From Effrenium voratum (taxonomy: Eukaryota; Sar; Dinophyceae; Suessiales; Symbiodiniaceae): DNA of 64,000 nucleotides. Position numbers and translations under genes: made by a program. The notes under the pieces are model-generated. The model was not told the origin of the DNA. It saw only the letters and a program-made list of their open reading frames with translations, and ran no database searches. Shown piece after piece: positions 45,401 to 53,632 of the stretch (position 1 is its first letter; every line of letters starts with the position of its first letter). The stretch is from NCBI GenBank assembly GCA_963377175.1, contig CAUJNA010003745.1, positions 318,392-382,391 on the forward strand, given 5' to 3'.

Positions 45401-48163
45401 TTTGGACTTTGACCCATGCCCATTTCCCTTCGGCCCCCAAGTGACCATGCGTACCTTCCCCCATTTCGTGGTGAACGTCATCTTGTTTGGTGGTTTCCCC
45501 GGATGGTCATCCAACCTTTTCCGGACCTTTTGATCAGCACCCACGGTCACTGCGCGGCTTCAGCCACACGGTCAGCGCATGGCATCGATTCCATGCCTTC
45601 AACGCCCCCCACTCTGAGGGTCTAACTCCTCCTGGATCTTCGCTTTCACCTCTGCCTGGCACCGAGCACACCAAGGGCACCGAGGTGCCTTGAGGTCTCC
45701 TTCACCACCAAAAAATGACCCCTTTGGGCGGTGTCGACCTCTCGGAGTTGGTAGCCTGTTTGGGGGTTGGTTTGAACGGAACCCAAGGGAGAATCGCCAT
45801 TGTTGGGGGGTCCGCTACTCGACATCTCTTCTCATGAAGCTATAACCAAATGGATATGGATATGTGCTCGGGTGGTCCATGCCAGAATCTATCAGCAAAG
45901 TGGCCACTTGTCCATATCTGTGTGTTCTCTTTCCGTGTGTTCTTCCGATGAGTCAGCAGCGAGCAAAACGCCGGCACCACCAGCTCCTTCTGCACTGCGG
46001 CTAAATCATCTTCCTGGTCTTCGCAGCACTGCACGGAAAAGGAGTAAAGAGTGGGATCAAACATGAAGTCCTTATTCGGCCCAAGCCGGTGTCCGATTTA
46101 CTACTTTGTTGGGCGATGGGTTGGATTCACCTTTGCACAGGGATGGCGGCGCAGGGGCAACCGCGGGCCCACGAAATCTCGCATCTCTGCAAGCGTGGCG
46201 GGCAGGCCGAGTCAACCTGCAGGAAGGACACAGGCCTCAGAGGAAGATAGCAAGGCGAGGGGGCGAACCACTTGCTGGCTAGCAGAAAATCTAGAGGCAT
46301 TGCTGAAAGGTCGGGGGCGATTGCCTTGCCCAAAGATCCTTCCATAACTCTCAGATTGTCGTGAGCACCCATGTGCACCTCAGGCTGAGCAGCCCGGGCG
46401 CAGGTTGCAGCTGCTCCTGCAGTTTTGCTTCAGGGAGCGCGAAGAGCGGGCCTGTGTAATTGAGAATCTCTGCTTGTCAATAGTTGGGACTCCCCCCTGA
46501 TTTCTTGAGCCATCTACTCTCAAATGGCTGTGGCTCAAAAAACCTGAATTCCGAAATGGGTTGCCCTGGTAAGTGGAAACATGGACCAAAGCCTGCGGTT
46601 TGCCCCTGTTTAATTTTGAGCCATCTACTCTCAGATCCGATTAGAATGTCACGTCAGCCAGCCTCCGCCTTCCTCCTTCTCGCCATCTCCTGAGCCACGG
46701 GAGGCGGGGGCCATCGCAAAACATGGTCAGGGGAGAGTTCCTGGCAGCTAGGCGGACTTGACGATCTATTCGCTGTCAAACACAATCAGCCAAGACCAGG
46801 GTTGCCTTGTTCGGCCTTTCAAATCTGAGATTGATACTGTGCACGGAATCCATTTCGCACTGTTCAGAAACCCTGGAATGATGACGCCCCTGTAAATATC
46901 AACAAGCCTTATGGATTCTCATTGACATGGTTTCCAAGCATCCACCGTGTGTCACCCCTTTCGTCCCCCTTTGTCAATTGGGGTCATCTGGTCCTTCATC
47001 AGCTGCTTCTCGAGGTCCTTGGCATGCTCCTGCCACCAAAAAAAAGATCCCCCGAAACCCGCGGGGTTTACAGCGGACGAATTGGAAGGGCGCATGGGGC
47101 AAACCTATTTGAGTGAGTCATCACAGGGTATCCAGCAGTGCCAACCTGCGATTTTATTCGGTCAATGAGACCGGCTAGAAGCTTCCTTGCCGTTGCTTCC
47201 AGATCGCTTGACATGGGTTCACATGAGCAAGGGGATCCTAAGCTTCTGCAGGAGTCCAAGAACGCAAACGCGCGCAAAGGAGGGGGAACTTGAGTTGGAG
47301 GTGCGTTGGGCGAGGGGAGCTGAGCTGCTTGGTTCCTGGCCCTTGTTCCGGGGCCGCAATGTCAAAGCTCTCACAATACATATTCATCAAACAAAAAGGG
47401 AAAACACAAGAAGTAAAATTGGCATTGACTACTACAACTCCTTGTCGGTCATGTTGATCTAACAAAAAGAGAGAACACAAAAATTTTCAGAATGGCATTG
47501 ACTACTCTCACGACTCTCCTGAGCGGAAACCCGACCGATTCGGCAGCCCACGCTCGCGGCTCTGGCCTCGGACACTTCCAGCTCTCCTTGGCTCTCCGCG
47601 GACTGCTCCTCCGCCATAGCCAGCCTGCCGCTTCGGCAGTGAGACGCGGCCGGCTGGGTGCCGCTTCGGGGGGGGGGGGGGGGAAAGGGGTCGAAGTCAC
47701 GAACCCAAAAATTGGGGGTCGACCCATGGGGTTCGTCTTTTTTGTCATGAAAGGAGTCGACCCATGGGTTGTTGTTCAAGAAAATCTCGGGATTTGTTGA
47801 TATTTGATGGGTGTCTGGGTCCCGCTGGGCGTCCAGCTTCTCCTCCAACCCGGCAATGGTGGCCTGGCCAAAATTCGAGCACTAAGTCAGTAGTCATGCG
47901 GATCGCTCAGACACTGTTCACACACACAGAGACACTTTTCCAAGGGCTTCACCTTGAAGTAGCACAACACCCTTGGGCTTCGATTTATCCAATACACCCT
48001 GCGAAAGAACCGTGTTTATTGATTTATGCCGTTCTTTCGTTCTGTTTTTATTTTGTCTTTCTTTCTTTACTTATTTATTTACTTCTTTCTTTCTGTATTT
48101 ATCTATTTATTTCTTTCTTTCTTTCTTTCTTTCTTTCTTGATTTATTTATTTCTCTATTTATG

Positions 48164-48251
<88 letters not shown>

Positions 48252-48519
48252 TCATTATTTCTTTCTTTCATTCATTCATTCTTAAATTGTCTTGCTGTCT
48301 TTCTTTTCTTGTTTGCTTTATTTCTTTCTTCTTTCTTTCTTTCGTTCTTGCTTTCTTGCTTTCTTCTTTCTTTCTTTCGTTCTTGCTTTCTTGCTTTCTT
48401 CTTTCTGCTTTCCTTCTTTCTTTCTTTCTTTCTGTCTTTATTTATTTCTTTCTTTCTTTCTTTCTTTCTTTATTGTCTTGCTGTCTTTCTGTATTTTATT
48501 GCTTTATTTCTTCCTTATT

Positions 48520-48571
<52 letters not shown>

Positions 48572-50631
48572 TCCTTCTTTCTTTCCTTCTTTCCTTCTTT
48601 CCTTCTTTCCTTCTTTCGCTCTCTCTCTCTCTCTCTCTCTCGCTCTCGTTATGAAAAAAGTTGGACGGAAACACCCTCTACCTGTGCGAGGACAAGAACC
48701 ATCTCTTCGCTTTGTGAAGCAGTCCGCTCAAAAGATTACCAATCCCACCACTTAACCTGGGGATCCTTTCCCAGTTGGCATGTTGCTTCTCTTTCGTGCG
48801 CCTTGGTCTCTGCCGTCTGCAGCATCGCCATCTTTTTCATCGTCTTCCTGTGGAGTCACCAGCGCTGACTCGCGCACGCATGAGTCATAATCAAAGCCCA
48901 GCATTAAATCGGTCCACCCAGAACCATGCTTCAAGAACTAAGAGCATCGGATATCTGCAGCTATTTATGGCAAGAGGATTGTCCCTTACTAGCCGGATCA
49001 TTTACCCGGGTTTTTGAGCAAGTGGCTCACATGTTCACGCCTTCCAGAGGCCTGAGCCCGGGGCAGCTTGGCCTCCAGGTCCGCCACTGTACGGGACATG
49101 TACACCTCAGCGCGCGTGACATAGACGCGACCGAAGAGCGTCCCAAAACCTTTGGATCTGCGAAGCCTTGCCGTGCCTCCCATGTTTTGTTTTTGGCTGT
49201 GGGTCAAAACCCTGTACCCTGGTGAACATCAAAATAGGTGGCAAATGGAGGTTCATCCACCCCAAAATGGCTCGCCATAGGTTATGCCCCATGGCCATTT
49301 GTTTGCGCTCGGAGAGCCTGGGCGGCCTGAAAAAGCTCTGTCAATGCCAGGTCTCCAGCATCTGCCACCTCTTTCTGCTGTTCCTGGCCACCGCACAGGA
49401 ACCTATGAGGGCACGCTGGCAAAAAAATGTCTCACATCATAATACGTTGAGAATCAGCAAACCAGACCTCTCACAGTAATCAGCAAACCAGACCTCTCAC
49501 AGTTTTGCTCGAATTGTGTTCACATCTTAAACCTGTTGGCGTTGTCGAAATGATATGCTTTCAGCCGCTGGCATGGAATTAATAGAAGAATCGAGCGCTG
49601 AGCCCTCCCCCGTCAGCTGTTGCCTCATGGCTGGATCTCTCCTCGTACTGCGCTGTGTCCTGATGATTGGGCAGACACTTCCAGCGTCTCACCACTGGCC
49701 GGCCCGAGAACTGAAGATACTCACTGATGCAAACACCAAGGCGTGAAGTCCTCGCTGACAGCGCGCAGAACGTCCTTGAGGGCACCTGAACCTCAAAGAA
49801 AACAAGGAGGACAGGTGATGGCAACTTGTGCCAAATGAACCAGGTGAGAGCAAAGCAAGGCAAATTAGTTGTGTGGAAAGATGGTACTTGGGGAGAACAT
49901 GATTCATACCAAGGTCGACGAGGCTCTGATTTTTTGGAGGCGCTTCCTGGCCCCCTCAGATTAGTCTGACCTGGCTATTCGCAATAGCTTGTGTTTTTTC
50001 CGTCTTGAGCCAGAAAAGGAAGTCTTTAATCAAAGGGGGGGTTGGATTGAGAGGTGCCCCCCTCAAAAAATAAGAGGGGTCGTTTAGCCAAACCTTGTGA
50101 GTGGCTTCAAAGTAGTATTGGCTGGCAGTCGGCTGGGAAAACCGAGCGTCTTTCATCAGAGGGGGTTTATTCATCACGTGCCGCCTGATACTAGTGATGT
50201 CGGCATCTTGCCCAGAACGAGGCCAAGCTCAGATCCCAGCCGTATCCTTGAACCCTCGCTACATTGGCACCTGCTGCAGCAGCCTCAGTGATGGCTGCGG
50301 CCAAAGTCCCATCCTCCCGGAATGGTCCGATCAAAGCTTCAAATGCACGCGCAATTTCAGTCATGTGGCAAACCTGTTTTTCGAGGGTGCCCTTTTCACC
50401 TGTAAAAGGAACCCAACAGCAAACCTACCATTCTGGGGGTCACTCATTTGGGGGTTGGGTTTCTTGGGACAACCCCCCCCAAATTTTCATGTTGGTATCC
50501 AAATAGACAAACCACCCAAAAAAAGGGGGTACCCTCCAAAACAAAGACACCCTCAGTTAGAGACCAACTCGCCGCGAGCGCAACGCCGGGCCCCGGGCAA
50601 CGAGCACCGCCAGCAGCAGCGAGCCGGCCAT
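17119..50631 (-). CDS. Gene Y: very long coiled-coil gene made of tiny exons
   Basis: At least 40 short exons spread over 33 kb of the minus strand encode Glu/Lys/Gln-rich amphipathic helix. Nearly all sit between AG|G and a G[C/T/A] donor, and most begin and end in phase 0. A possible first exon at 50569-50631 starts MAGSLLLAVLVARGPALRSR (signal-peptide-like) and a possible last exon at 17119-17232 ends ELTERLVVP and a TGA stop. Many exons have 33, 54 or 75 nt. No globular domain is seen, so the role (filament, tether or cytoskeletal protein) is inference. It could be two genes, one above and one below the Rab-JmjC gene at 36110-37994. Detailed exon blocks follow as separate entries. Confidence 0.6.
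19567..20223 (-). pseudogene. Copia-type Pol fragment (RT C-terminus to RNase H)
   Basis: An open stretch of 218 codons containing HIDVTMSVHVRSVRPVNID, ELLESSAGELGRVARQLRSD, AYENGCVQKCKADPCIADLV and GGKFLLLANPESLDGSKVRE. Compared with intact copia-like elements the sequence stops in the early RNase H part, directly before the 3' terminal repeat, so the RNase H end is lost. The catalytic YVDD-type region is not present. This is a relic, not an active polymerase. Confidence 0.65.
22026..22519 (-). pseudogene. Copia-type gag-like fragment
   Basis: Two frames: the first (22274-22519) reads GAGQESKPFCSDNKIVDGVF and abuts the 5' terminal repeat; the second (22026-22334) reads LINGLRSEAWRAEEPLVLDL and TVDGYKLVPAALQKIEKEG, EALDYFFENTVRKHGEPINQ, the helical core seen in dinoflagellate copia-type Gag. 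Frames change between them, so the gene is broken. Further downstream fragments at 21446-22018 and 20469-21110 keep the same strand but cannot be assigned to domains with confidence. Confidence 0.55.
22858..25437 (-). CDS. Gene Y block 6: coiled-coil and Ala/Glu-rich exons
   Basis: Exons 25384-25437 (54 nt, AAKLRKMIEDEKVMEREQ, GT donor), 25210-25269 (60 nt, VAALEQQIQQAEAEKAPKEK, GC), 24993-25028 (36 nt, AQKMTGAAKVVK, GT), 23188-23268 (81 nt, SSEEAAVLAQAAEAALKELE, GC), 22858-23035 (178 nt, AAERARAKAKEPPREDAALR, then RVRIAALERKVASEK and SEDVTELEE, GC). The words QQAEAEK here and in the exon at 27420-27473 are shared, again suggesting duplicated units. The last exon is longer than its neighbours and could contain an unseen intron. 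Confidence 0.7.
24011..24545. repeat. Compound microsatellite (CA, GGCAC, CGCAC, GGCACGCA)
   Basis: A run of CA repeats (to about 24158) passes into GGCAC pentamers (24161-24222), CCGCA pentamers, then CGCA tetramers, and repeated GGCACGCA octamers to about 24535. The order suggests stepwise mutation and expansion of one seed. The long open frames here, rich in His/Thr or Cys/Val, are artefacts of the repeat. Confidence 0.95.
26315..26715. repeat. Degenerate satellite with a 20-base hairpin unit
   Basis: Repeated words GCATCATGATG, ACCATGACGC and CTACA recur about every 70-110 bases. Inside it 26361-26420 is three exact or near-exact copies of a 20-base unit containing GATGCTGACAGCATC, itself an inverted repeat with one central base, so the region can form three small hairpins in a row. 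Confidence 0.75.
26997..30727 (-). CDS. Gene Y block 5: 33-, 54- and 75-nt coiled-coil exons
   Basis: Exons 30695-30727 (33 nt, VKLVQKKHLKE), 30391-30423 (33 nt, VKEQEQKISQQ), 29768-29800 (33 nt, VKIEKGQIMEK), 29431-29484 (54 nt, VKRLEKELSHEQEVAKQQ), 28694-28753 (60 nt, AAVESKKEEQLRQELKRTKE), 28059-28133 (75 nt, AEDRKVAEYKQKMQDLESGL and five more), 27747-27821 (75 nt, ASSEKVSAAKTKLQQLQQE plus six), 27526-27570 (45 nt, ALTSKKNELAHVEKE), 27420-27473 (54 nt, VQATEKKAQQAEAEKHEQ), 26997-27053 (EKHLQAKLKAASMMERR). Four consecutive exons begin Val-Lys, which points to serial exon duplication. Donors are mostly GC; 29768 and 27526 are GT. Confidence 0.75.
29621..29729. mobile_element. Miniature inverted-repeat element, family A (type copy)
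   Basis: A 109-base element with 12-base perfect terminal inverted repeats (TGTGGCTCAAAA ... TTTTGAGCCACA) and flanking ATAT on both sides. The body has AAATGGGTTGCCCTGG and ACCAAAACCTGCGGT. Copies at 46523-46621, 39631-39740, 58352-58459, 25074-25151, 6631-6736, and partial ones near 3340-3450, 7300-7365, 40545-40592 and 41160-41230. Where the gene model is known the copies lie in introns. Confidence 0.8.
31062..35849 (-). CDS. Gene Y block 4: coiled-coil exons below the Rab-JmjC gene
   Basis: Exons 35818-35849 (AAERQKEEQR, GC donor), 35505-35564 (AAEAKAIATEVDQADNELHQ, GT), 35079-35123 (EVTKLNVQIFEQQNK, GC), 34750-34800 (AKQMQLELKKEQQSYQQ, GA), 34411-34482 (AVREQEMQNLTALLAGKDK, GC), 34176-34256 (ASMKDLDTKLSKLSSLRLTP, GC), 33250-33303 (AKAARRLLEKEEKKAKLQ, GA), 32593-32637 (ELSAKQQLAAERERA, GA), 31755-31829 (SEELQKAKAQLKEE, GC), 31062-31094 (AEKAKKAFDEQ, GC). 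All fit AG|G acceptors except 35818-35849. Composition and phase match the block above the Rab-JmjC gene. Confidence 0.7.
33365..33436. repeat. GT and TA microsatellites
   Basis: A GT run (33365-33411) is followed within a few bases by a TA run (about 33420-33436). Similar GT-TA compound runs are at 27182-27236, and a TA run at 57488-57508. Confidence 0.9.
33528..33722. repeat. Degenerate tandem repeat with CCAAATGT word
   Basis: Two and a half imperfect units of about 80 bases, each with GTCAAGTTGCG or GTCAATTTGCG, GAAGT(G/A)AT and GCCAAATGT. It lies in a gene Y intron next to the GT/TA microsatellites at 33365-33436. Confidence 0.65.
35252..35325. repeat. CCCA tetranucleotide tract
   Basis: Imperfect CCCA/CACC repeats over about 70 bases in a gene Y intron. 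The complementary strand is GGGT-rich and could form a quadruplex. Confidence 0.85.
36110..37994 (-). CDS. Rab GTPase-JmjC domain fusion protein
   Basis: Two exons (36603-37994 and 36110-36226) encode 502 residues. The first 180 are a complete Rab-type small GTPase: P-loop GDAGVGKT (23-30), switch I TIGVGF (48-53), WDTAGQER (70-77), YFRGA (85-89), NKSD (128-131), TSAK (156-159). After a Pro-rich linker (185-215) comes a JmjC/cupin-8 domain: N-terminal VPLLLRGVAKD (260-270), iron ligands HFD (384-386), NLFVQLSGRKRFRLF (404-418), and in exon 2 PGDALLLPRWWWH with the last His ligand at 481. The 2OG-iron(II) hydroxylase/demethylase fold is therefore complete. The stop is TGA at 36110-36112. The start Met has an in-frame TAA about 20 codons upstream. 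The intron 36227-36602 is GC-AG; only this choice restores the cupin strand. Vesicle traffic combined with protein hydroxylation is inference. Confidence 0.88.
38531..41322 (-). CDS. Gene Y block 3: coiled-coil exons above the Rab-JmjC gene
   Basis: Exons 41248-41322 (75 nt, EVRQLKADRQELLEKLRSQQ), 40629-40676 (ALDKVSLDIKRHSDSA), 40423-40482 (60 nt, VAALKERSKNLEEMMANMDK), 39526-39600 (75 nt, QKATSESQRIQSFFASMDK), 38531-38575 (45 nt, ELQKARARKAELEQR). All are phase 0 with GC donors. Two consecutive exons end in the related words MMANMDK and FFASMDK, which suggests duplication of one exon unit. The next exon on the strand is either 35818-35849, beyond the Rab-JmjC gene, or this gene ends below 38531. 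Confidence 0.7.
38886..38985. mobile_element. Miniature element, family D (type copy)
   Basis: G/C-run element recognised by the words AAAGGGAGACCCAAAAGGG, GGGGGTCCCC and AAAGACACACCCAT. Similar copies at 13545-13611, 18150-18310 (opposite orientation in part), 30112-30230, 34001-34055, 34930-34977, 38080-38165, 38340-38420, 39790-39900, 45755-45830, 50390-50555, 52610-52700, 52845-52910 and 63885-63960. It is the most frequent family in the window. Confidence 0.65.
40904..40996. mobile_element. Interspersed repeat, family K
   Basis: Shares CCTGACGTTC, GTCTGGACCAT, CATGTTCATTGG and GTAGTAGGTACTTGGTG with 45190-45294. The second copy has an inner inverted repeat around the CTGACGTTC word. Confidence 0.6.
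41366..41430. repeat. G-run tract
   Basis: Several runs of five or more G within 65 bases; quadruplex-prone. Other pure runs are at 1619-1636 (G), 47674-47690 (G), 6275-6297 (A) and 43171-43190 (A). Confidence 0.8.
43265..49383 (-). CDS. Gene Y block 2: coiled-coil exons
   Basis: Exons with GC donor unless stated: 49327-49383 (EQQKEVADAGDLALTELFQ), 49052-49105 (VYMSRTVADLEAKLPRAQ), 48787-48847 (TMKKMAMLQTAETKAHERE), 47822-47863 (ATIAGLEEKLDAQR, GA), 47567-47624 (LAMAEEQSAESQGELEVSE), 46994-47029 (EHAKDLEKQLMK, GA), 46663-46689 (EMARRRKAE), 45987-46013 (EDDLAAVQK, GA), 45632-45655 (AEVKAKIQ, GA), 44905-44962 (QKEGQNSNRHLLEESRELV, GT), 43699-43746 (ASQRRLSQLREHAKRL), 43265-43285 (EREAKSK, GA). 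A weaker candidate is near 46385-46430 (EAKLQEQLQPAP). The shortest ones rest only on splice context and composition. Confidence 0.6.
44715..44868. repeat. Polypurine AAAAG/GAGGA tract
   Basis: About 150 bases of A/G only, imperfect AAAAG units; it directly follows (on the minus strand) the coiled-coil exon at 44905-44962. A second purine tract, GAGG-rich, is at 43930-44040. The Lys/Glu-rich forward frame is a product of base composition. Confidence 0.85.
46511..46633. mobile_element. Family A element flanked by a 12-base direct repeat
   Basis: The family A copy at 46523-46621 is bordered by CATCTACTCTCA on the left (46511-46522) and the same 12 bases on the right (46622-46633). This is longer than the 4-base flanks of other copies and may be a target duplication or a pre-existing repeat. 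Confidence 0.6.
48037..48645. repeat. Long TTTC microsatellite
   Basis: About 600 bases of TTTC repeats with TTTA, TTTG and TTCC variants, ending in a CT run. It is open in all forward frames (poly Phe-Leu-Ser), which is not evidence of a gene. On the minus (coding) strand it would be an intronic purine tract in gene Y. Confidence 0.95.
49452..49503. repeat. Perfect 26-base tandem duplication
   Basis: AATCAGCAAACCAGACCTCT and six more bases are present twice head to tail with no difference, so the duplication is recent. Confidence 0.9.
49752..50631 (-). CDS. Gene Y block 1: signal-peptide-like first exon and following exons
   Basis: Exon 50569-50631 (21 codons) reads MAGSLLLAVLVARGPALRSR and one more Arg, ending at a GT donor; it sits in a local GC-rich peak. 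Exon 50284-50373 (90 nt) contains IARAFEALIGPFREDG and ends at a GC donor. Exon 50094-50132 (39 nt) reads PTASQYYFEATHK with a GT donor. All three join in phase 0. A further exon-like piece near 49752-49794 reads ALKDVLRAVSEDFTPW but needs one extra base from its neighbour. Whether this block really belongs to the coiled-coil exons below is uncertain. Confidence 0.45.
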
Positions 50632-51309
50632 CGCGGCGGAGCTCGCGAGCTCACGAAAACACGGAGCCAGCTGCGTGACATTTCGCGGAGACGGGGGCGG
50701 TTTGTAAGGCAAAGACGAGGCAAAGGCAAAGCATCGGGACCAAAACCTGCATTCATTCCATTTCTCATTCCCTACTCAGCACCAGCAAGGTAATGGAAGG
50801 AAAAGCAGGGTAAAGCAGGGCAAAGCAAGGCAAAGCAAGGCAAAGCAAGGCAAGCACTCTAGTATTGCCCTAAAATAAGGCCATCATTTGCGAAAGCTGC
50901 TAGCCACACCTTGAAACACTTGGATTCTGAAATTGTATGCAGCTAGGCTGGCGTGCTTTCATGTTCCTGGCGTGGCGAGCACCATTTACTCTTTTTCCCC
51001 TTTGCAAGATAGAATGAGATCTGGCCGCGGTACCCACGCGGCCACACGGATTACCCTCCAGCATTCGAGTGGAGCTTCCCTGGTGCCCTGTTCGCTAATC
51101 GGAAACTTGCGCAGGCACCACACCAAGACCTTCGTCCATTGCAAACATCACTGAACAACACAACCCTCAAAACATAAGCCTTTCCACTCATGAGATACGG
51201 TTCCACTCATCCTGAGAGGATCACTGTACCGCTGCCGCGTCTTACGCGCACCGTCCATGGGTTCTCTGCTCATAGGGTGAGACGTGCGCTGGCCTGCATG
51301 CCGCGCGGC
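50632..51309. other. Gap between gene X stop and the gene Y start candidate
   Basis: About 680 bases with no supported exon. It holds a GCAAAG/GCAGG-type short tandem tract at 50796-50855. No TATA box or clear terminator can be read, as expected for dinoflagellates. If genes are transcribed as one unit and trans-spliced, a leader acceptor AG should lie shortly upstream of 50631; several AG dinucleotides are present and none stands out. Confidence 0.4.
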
Positions 51310-53560
51310 TCAGCCGGTCTTGGCCTTCTTGGCAGCCGGCTCCTCTGCCTCTGCCTCCTCTGGATCCTGACGGCTCCAAGGCCATGCAAGGTGCAAGGCC
51401 CTGAACACCAAGTGGGCATGAATTTCAATTCGGGACCCTTTGGCGGACATCATTTAGGTGGGGATTCATGTCCACCAACCACTTTTGAGGTCGTTCCCTA
51501 TTAAAAAAGGAAAAATGGCCAGTGGGACGCCAAGCTTGAAAAGGCGTCATGCTACCAGCTCTGCCCTCCCCACATCCAGCACCTCTTCATCGGACTCTTC
51601 TTCTCCGGCCTCCAACAGGCCCTGCCGTGAGGTCTTTGCTCGGGTCACATGGCTGTGGGTCAAAATCCAAATCGTACCCCCAGTGAACATCCCAATCCAC
51701 TAAAACAGACGAACATGGGTGGTGAATTCACCTACCCCAAAATGGGATACCATTGGTTTTGACCCACAGCCACATCTCACTACCTCCCTGCACAACACAA
51801 CACCTTCCATCTGCACAGAAGCTTCGCTGGTGTCTGAGCACCAAGGTCGCATTGGGCTATGGAGGAACGGTACATCGGCACACCTCTTCGTCCTCCTCTA
51901 GCAGGTCTTCCTCCATGTCCTTCCATGTCAATTCTGGAAATCTCACAAAGGTCCCTGGCGGTCCCTTGCCACGCCTCCTGTAGAATCTTTCTCCACTCTG
52001 TTGCTGTCATCGGCAGAGGCCTGAAACACAACACCCAAAAAAATGCGGCTCTCACCAAAACGGCCCCCCCAATGCCTCGAATCAGACCCAGATTTCACAT
52101 GCAGATGCTTGCAAATAGGACTCGTTTGCTGGCCACGCCTCTCGCCCTCCGCCTTCCCGTCCTTGTTCGCCTTCAAGCACCGCAAGTCGCAGCGACATAC
52201 CACTCACAGGAGTTGGCCCAAGAAATGAACGGAGGGCGGCCGATGACTTGATCTGAACATACATGATGGGATAGCAGGATGCATGACTCAATAAAACTGT
52301 GTCATGTCACAAACAAGCTCAAAGGCTTCAAAACCAGCAGCCGGCACTCCCTCACTCCCTCACTCTGCCTCGAAGTACTCCCTCGCTTTGAGGAGGGCCT
52401 TCGCGGCTTCTACAGTGCCCAGCCTCGGAATGCAGAGCAATCAGCCGAGTTTGCGGATGCGATCTTGCGCGGCCTATAAGGAAAGAGGTGTGCTGAGCTG
52501 GTCTCTTGCGTTTGCGTGTTTGCGGTGCTCAACCTCTAGCAACCAAGCTCGTCCGCTTGGAAATCTACAGCTCTCCTTCTCGTCCCTCCTACATGCAGGG
52601 AGTCTCTGTTTGAGGGTGCCCCTTGTTGGTAGGTGTTCAAGCAAACAGAAAGCAACAAGCATTTTGTGGGTTCCCCTAAAGGCACACCCAAATGGACCAT
52701 ACACTGCAAAATCTGAACGCACCTCTGAGGTTCCCCGACTCCTCCACCAGCTCATCGATGCCGTCAAAATCCTCGTGGTTTGAGTGTGGCAGCTTGAATG
52801 CACCCAAAGGGCGTAAATCAAAATGTTGGAAGGCAAAAAATGTGTGGTGTCCTGCCGGACTCCCTTTGAAACAACCCCCCCAAAAAAAAGGGCACCCTCA
52901 AACATAACAGGCGCCTATGGGTCCGCAGCGCAAGGCTTGTTGTTCATGATTTGGGCTGCGAAGCAAGCGACTCACACTAGGCAGTGTCTGGATCCTCTCT
53001 GGCTCCAAGTCTCCAAAGATGCCTTTTCCATGGTGCCCTTGGATAGTTACAAATGGCATCTAAAAGGACGCTAATTGTAGGGGTTGCCCTATTTTGAGAA
53101 GGTCTTCCATTTTGGCGAGTGGGGTGGGTGCGCTAGAGTGACATATCAGCGTCGCCCAGCACACGAGCCCAAGCAAAATCTGCGGCACCGTCCTTCTCGA
53201 TCCCCCTCATGTCAACTGGGAGGAGCATTTCCTAGCCCGTTGTGGAAATATAGCATCGTTGACGTCCGCACACGTCCAAGTATGTCCAGCAAGGGCTAGA
53301 GTCCAGCCATGCGCGACATGTTATTGTCAAAAAGAGTGAGGTCAAGAGCTCATCGACAGGGTGGGAGGCATGTCAGGGACTTTTCCACGGGTACCAACCG
53401 GCCTGGTCGTCCAGCTTGCTGGGGTCCAAAATCTTTTCGAGCAGCGGCTTGAGATCCTGACAGCTTCAAGGCTTCAGGCCTGGGCCATCTAGGAACTAAG
53501 AAACAAAAAGAAGTGGAGCCAATCCGCACACTTTGGTTGACACGCAAGATGTTGTTATTA

Positions 53561-53632
<72 letters not shown>

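Noticed and set aside
47973..48868. Long plus-strand frames rich in Phe, Leu and Ser
   Set aside because: They are the translation of the TTTC microsatellite.
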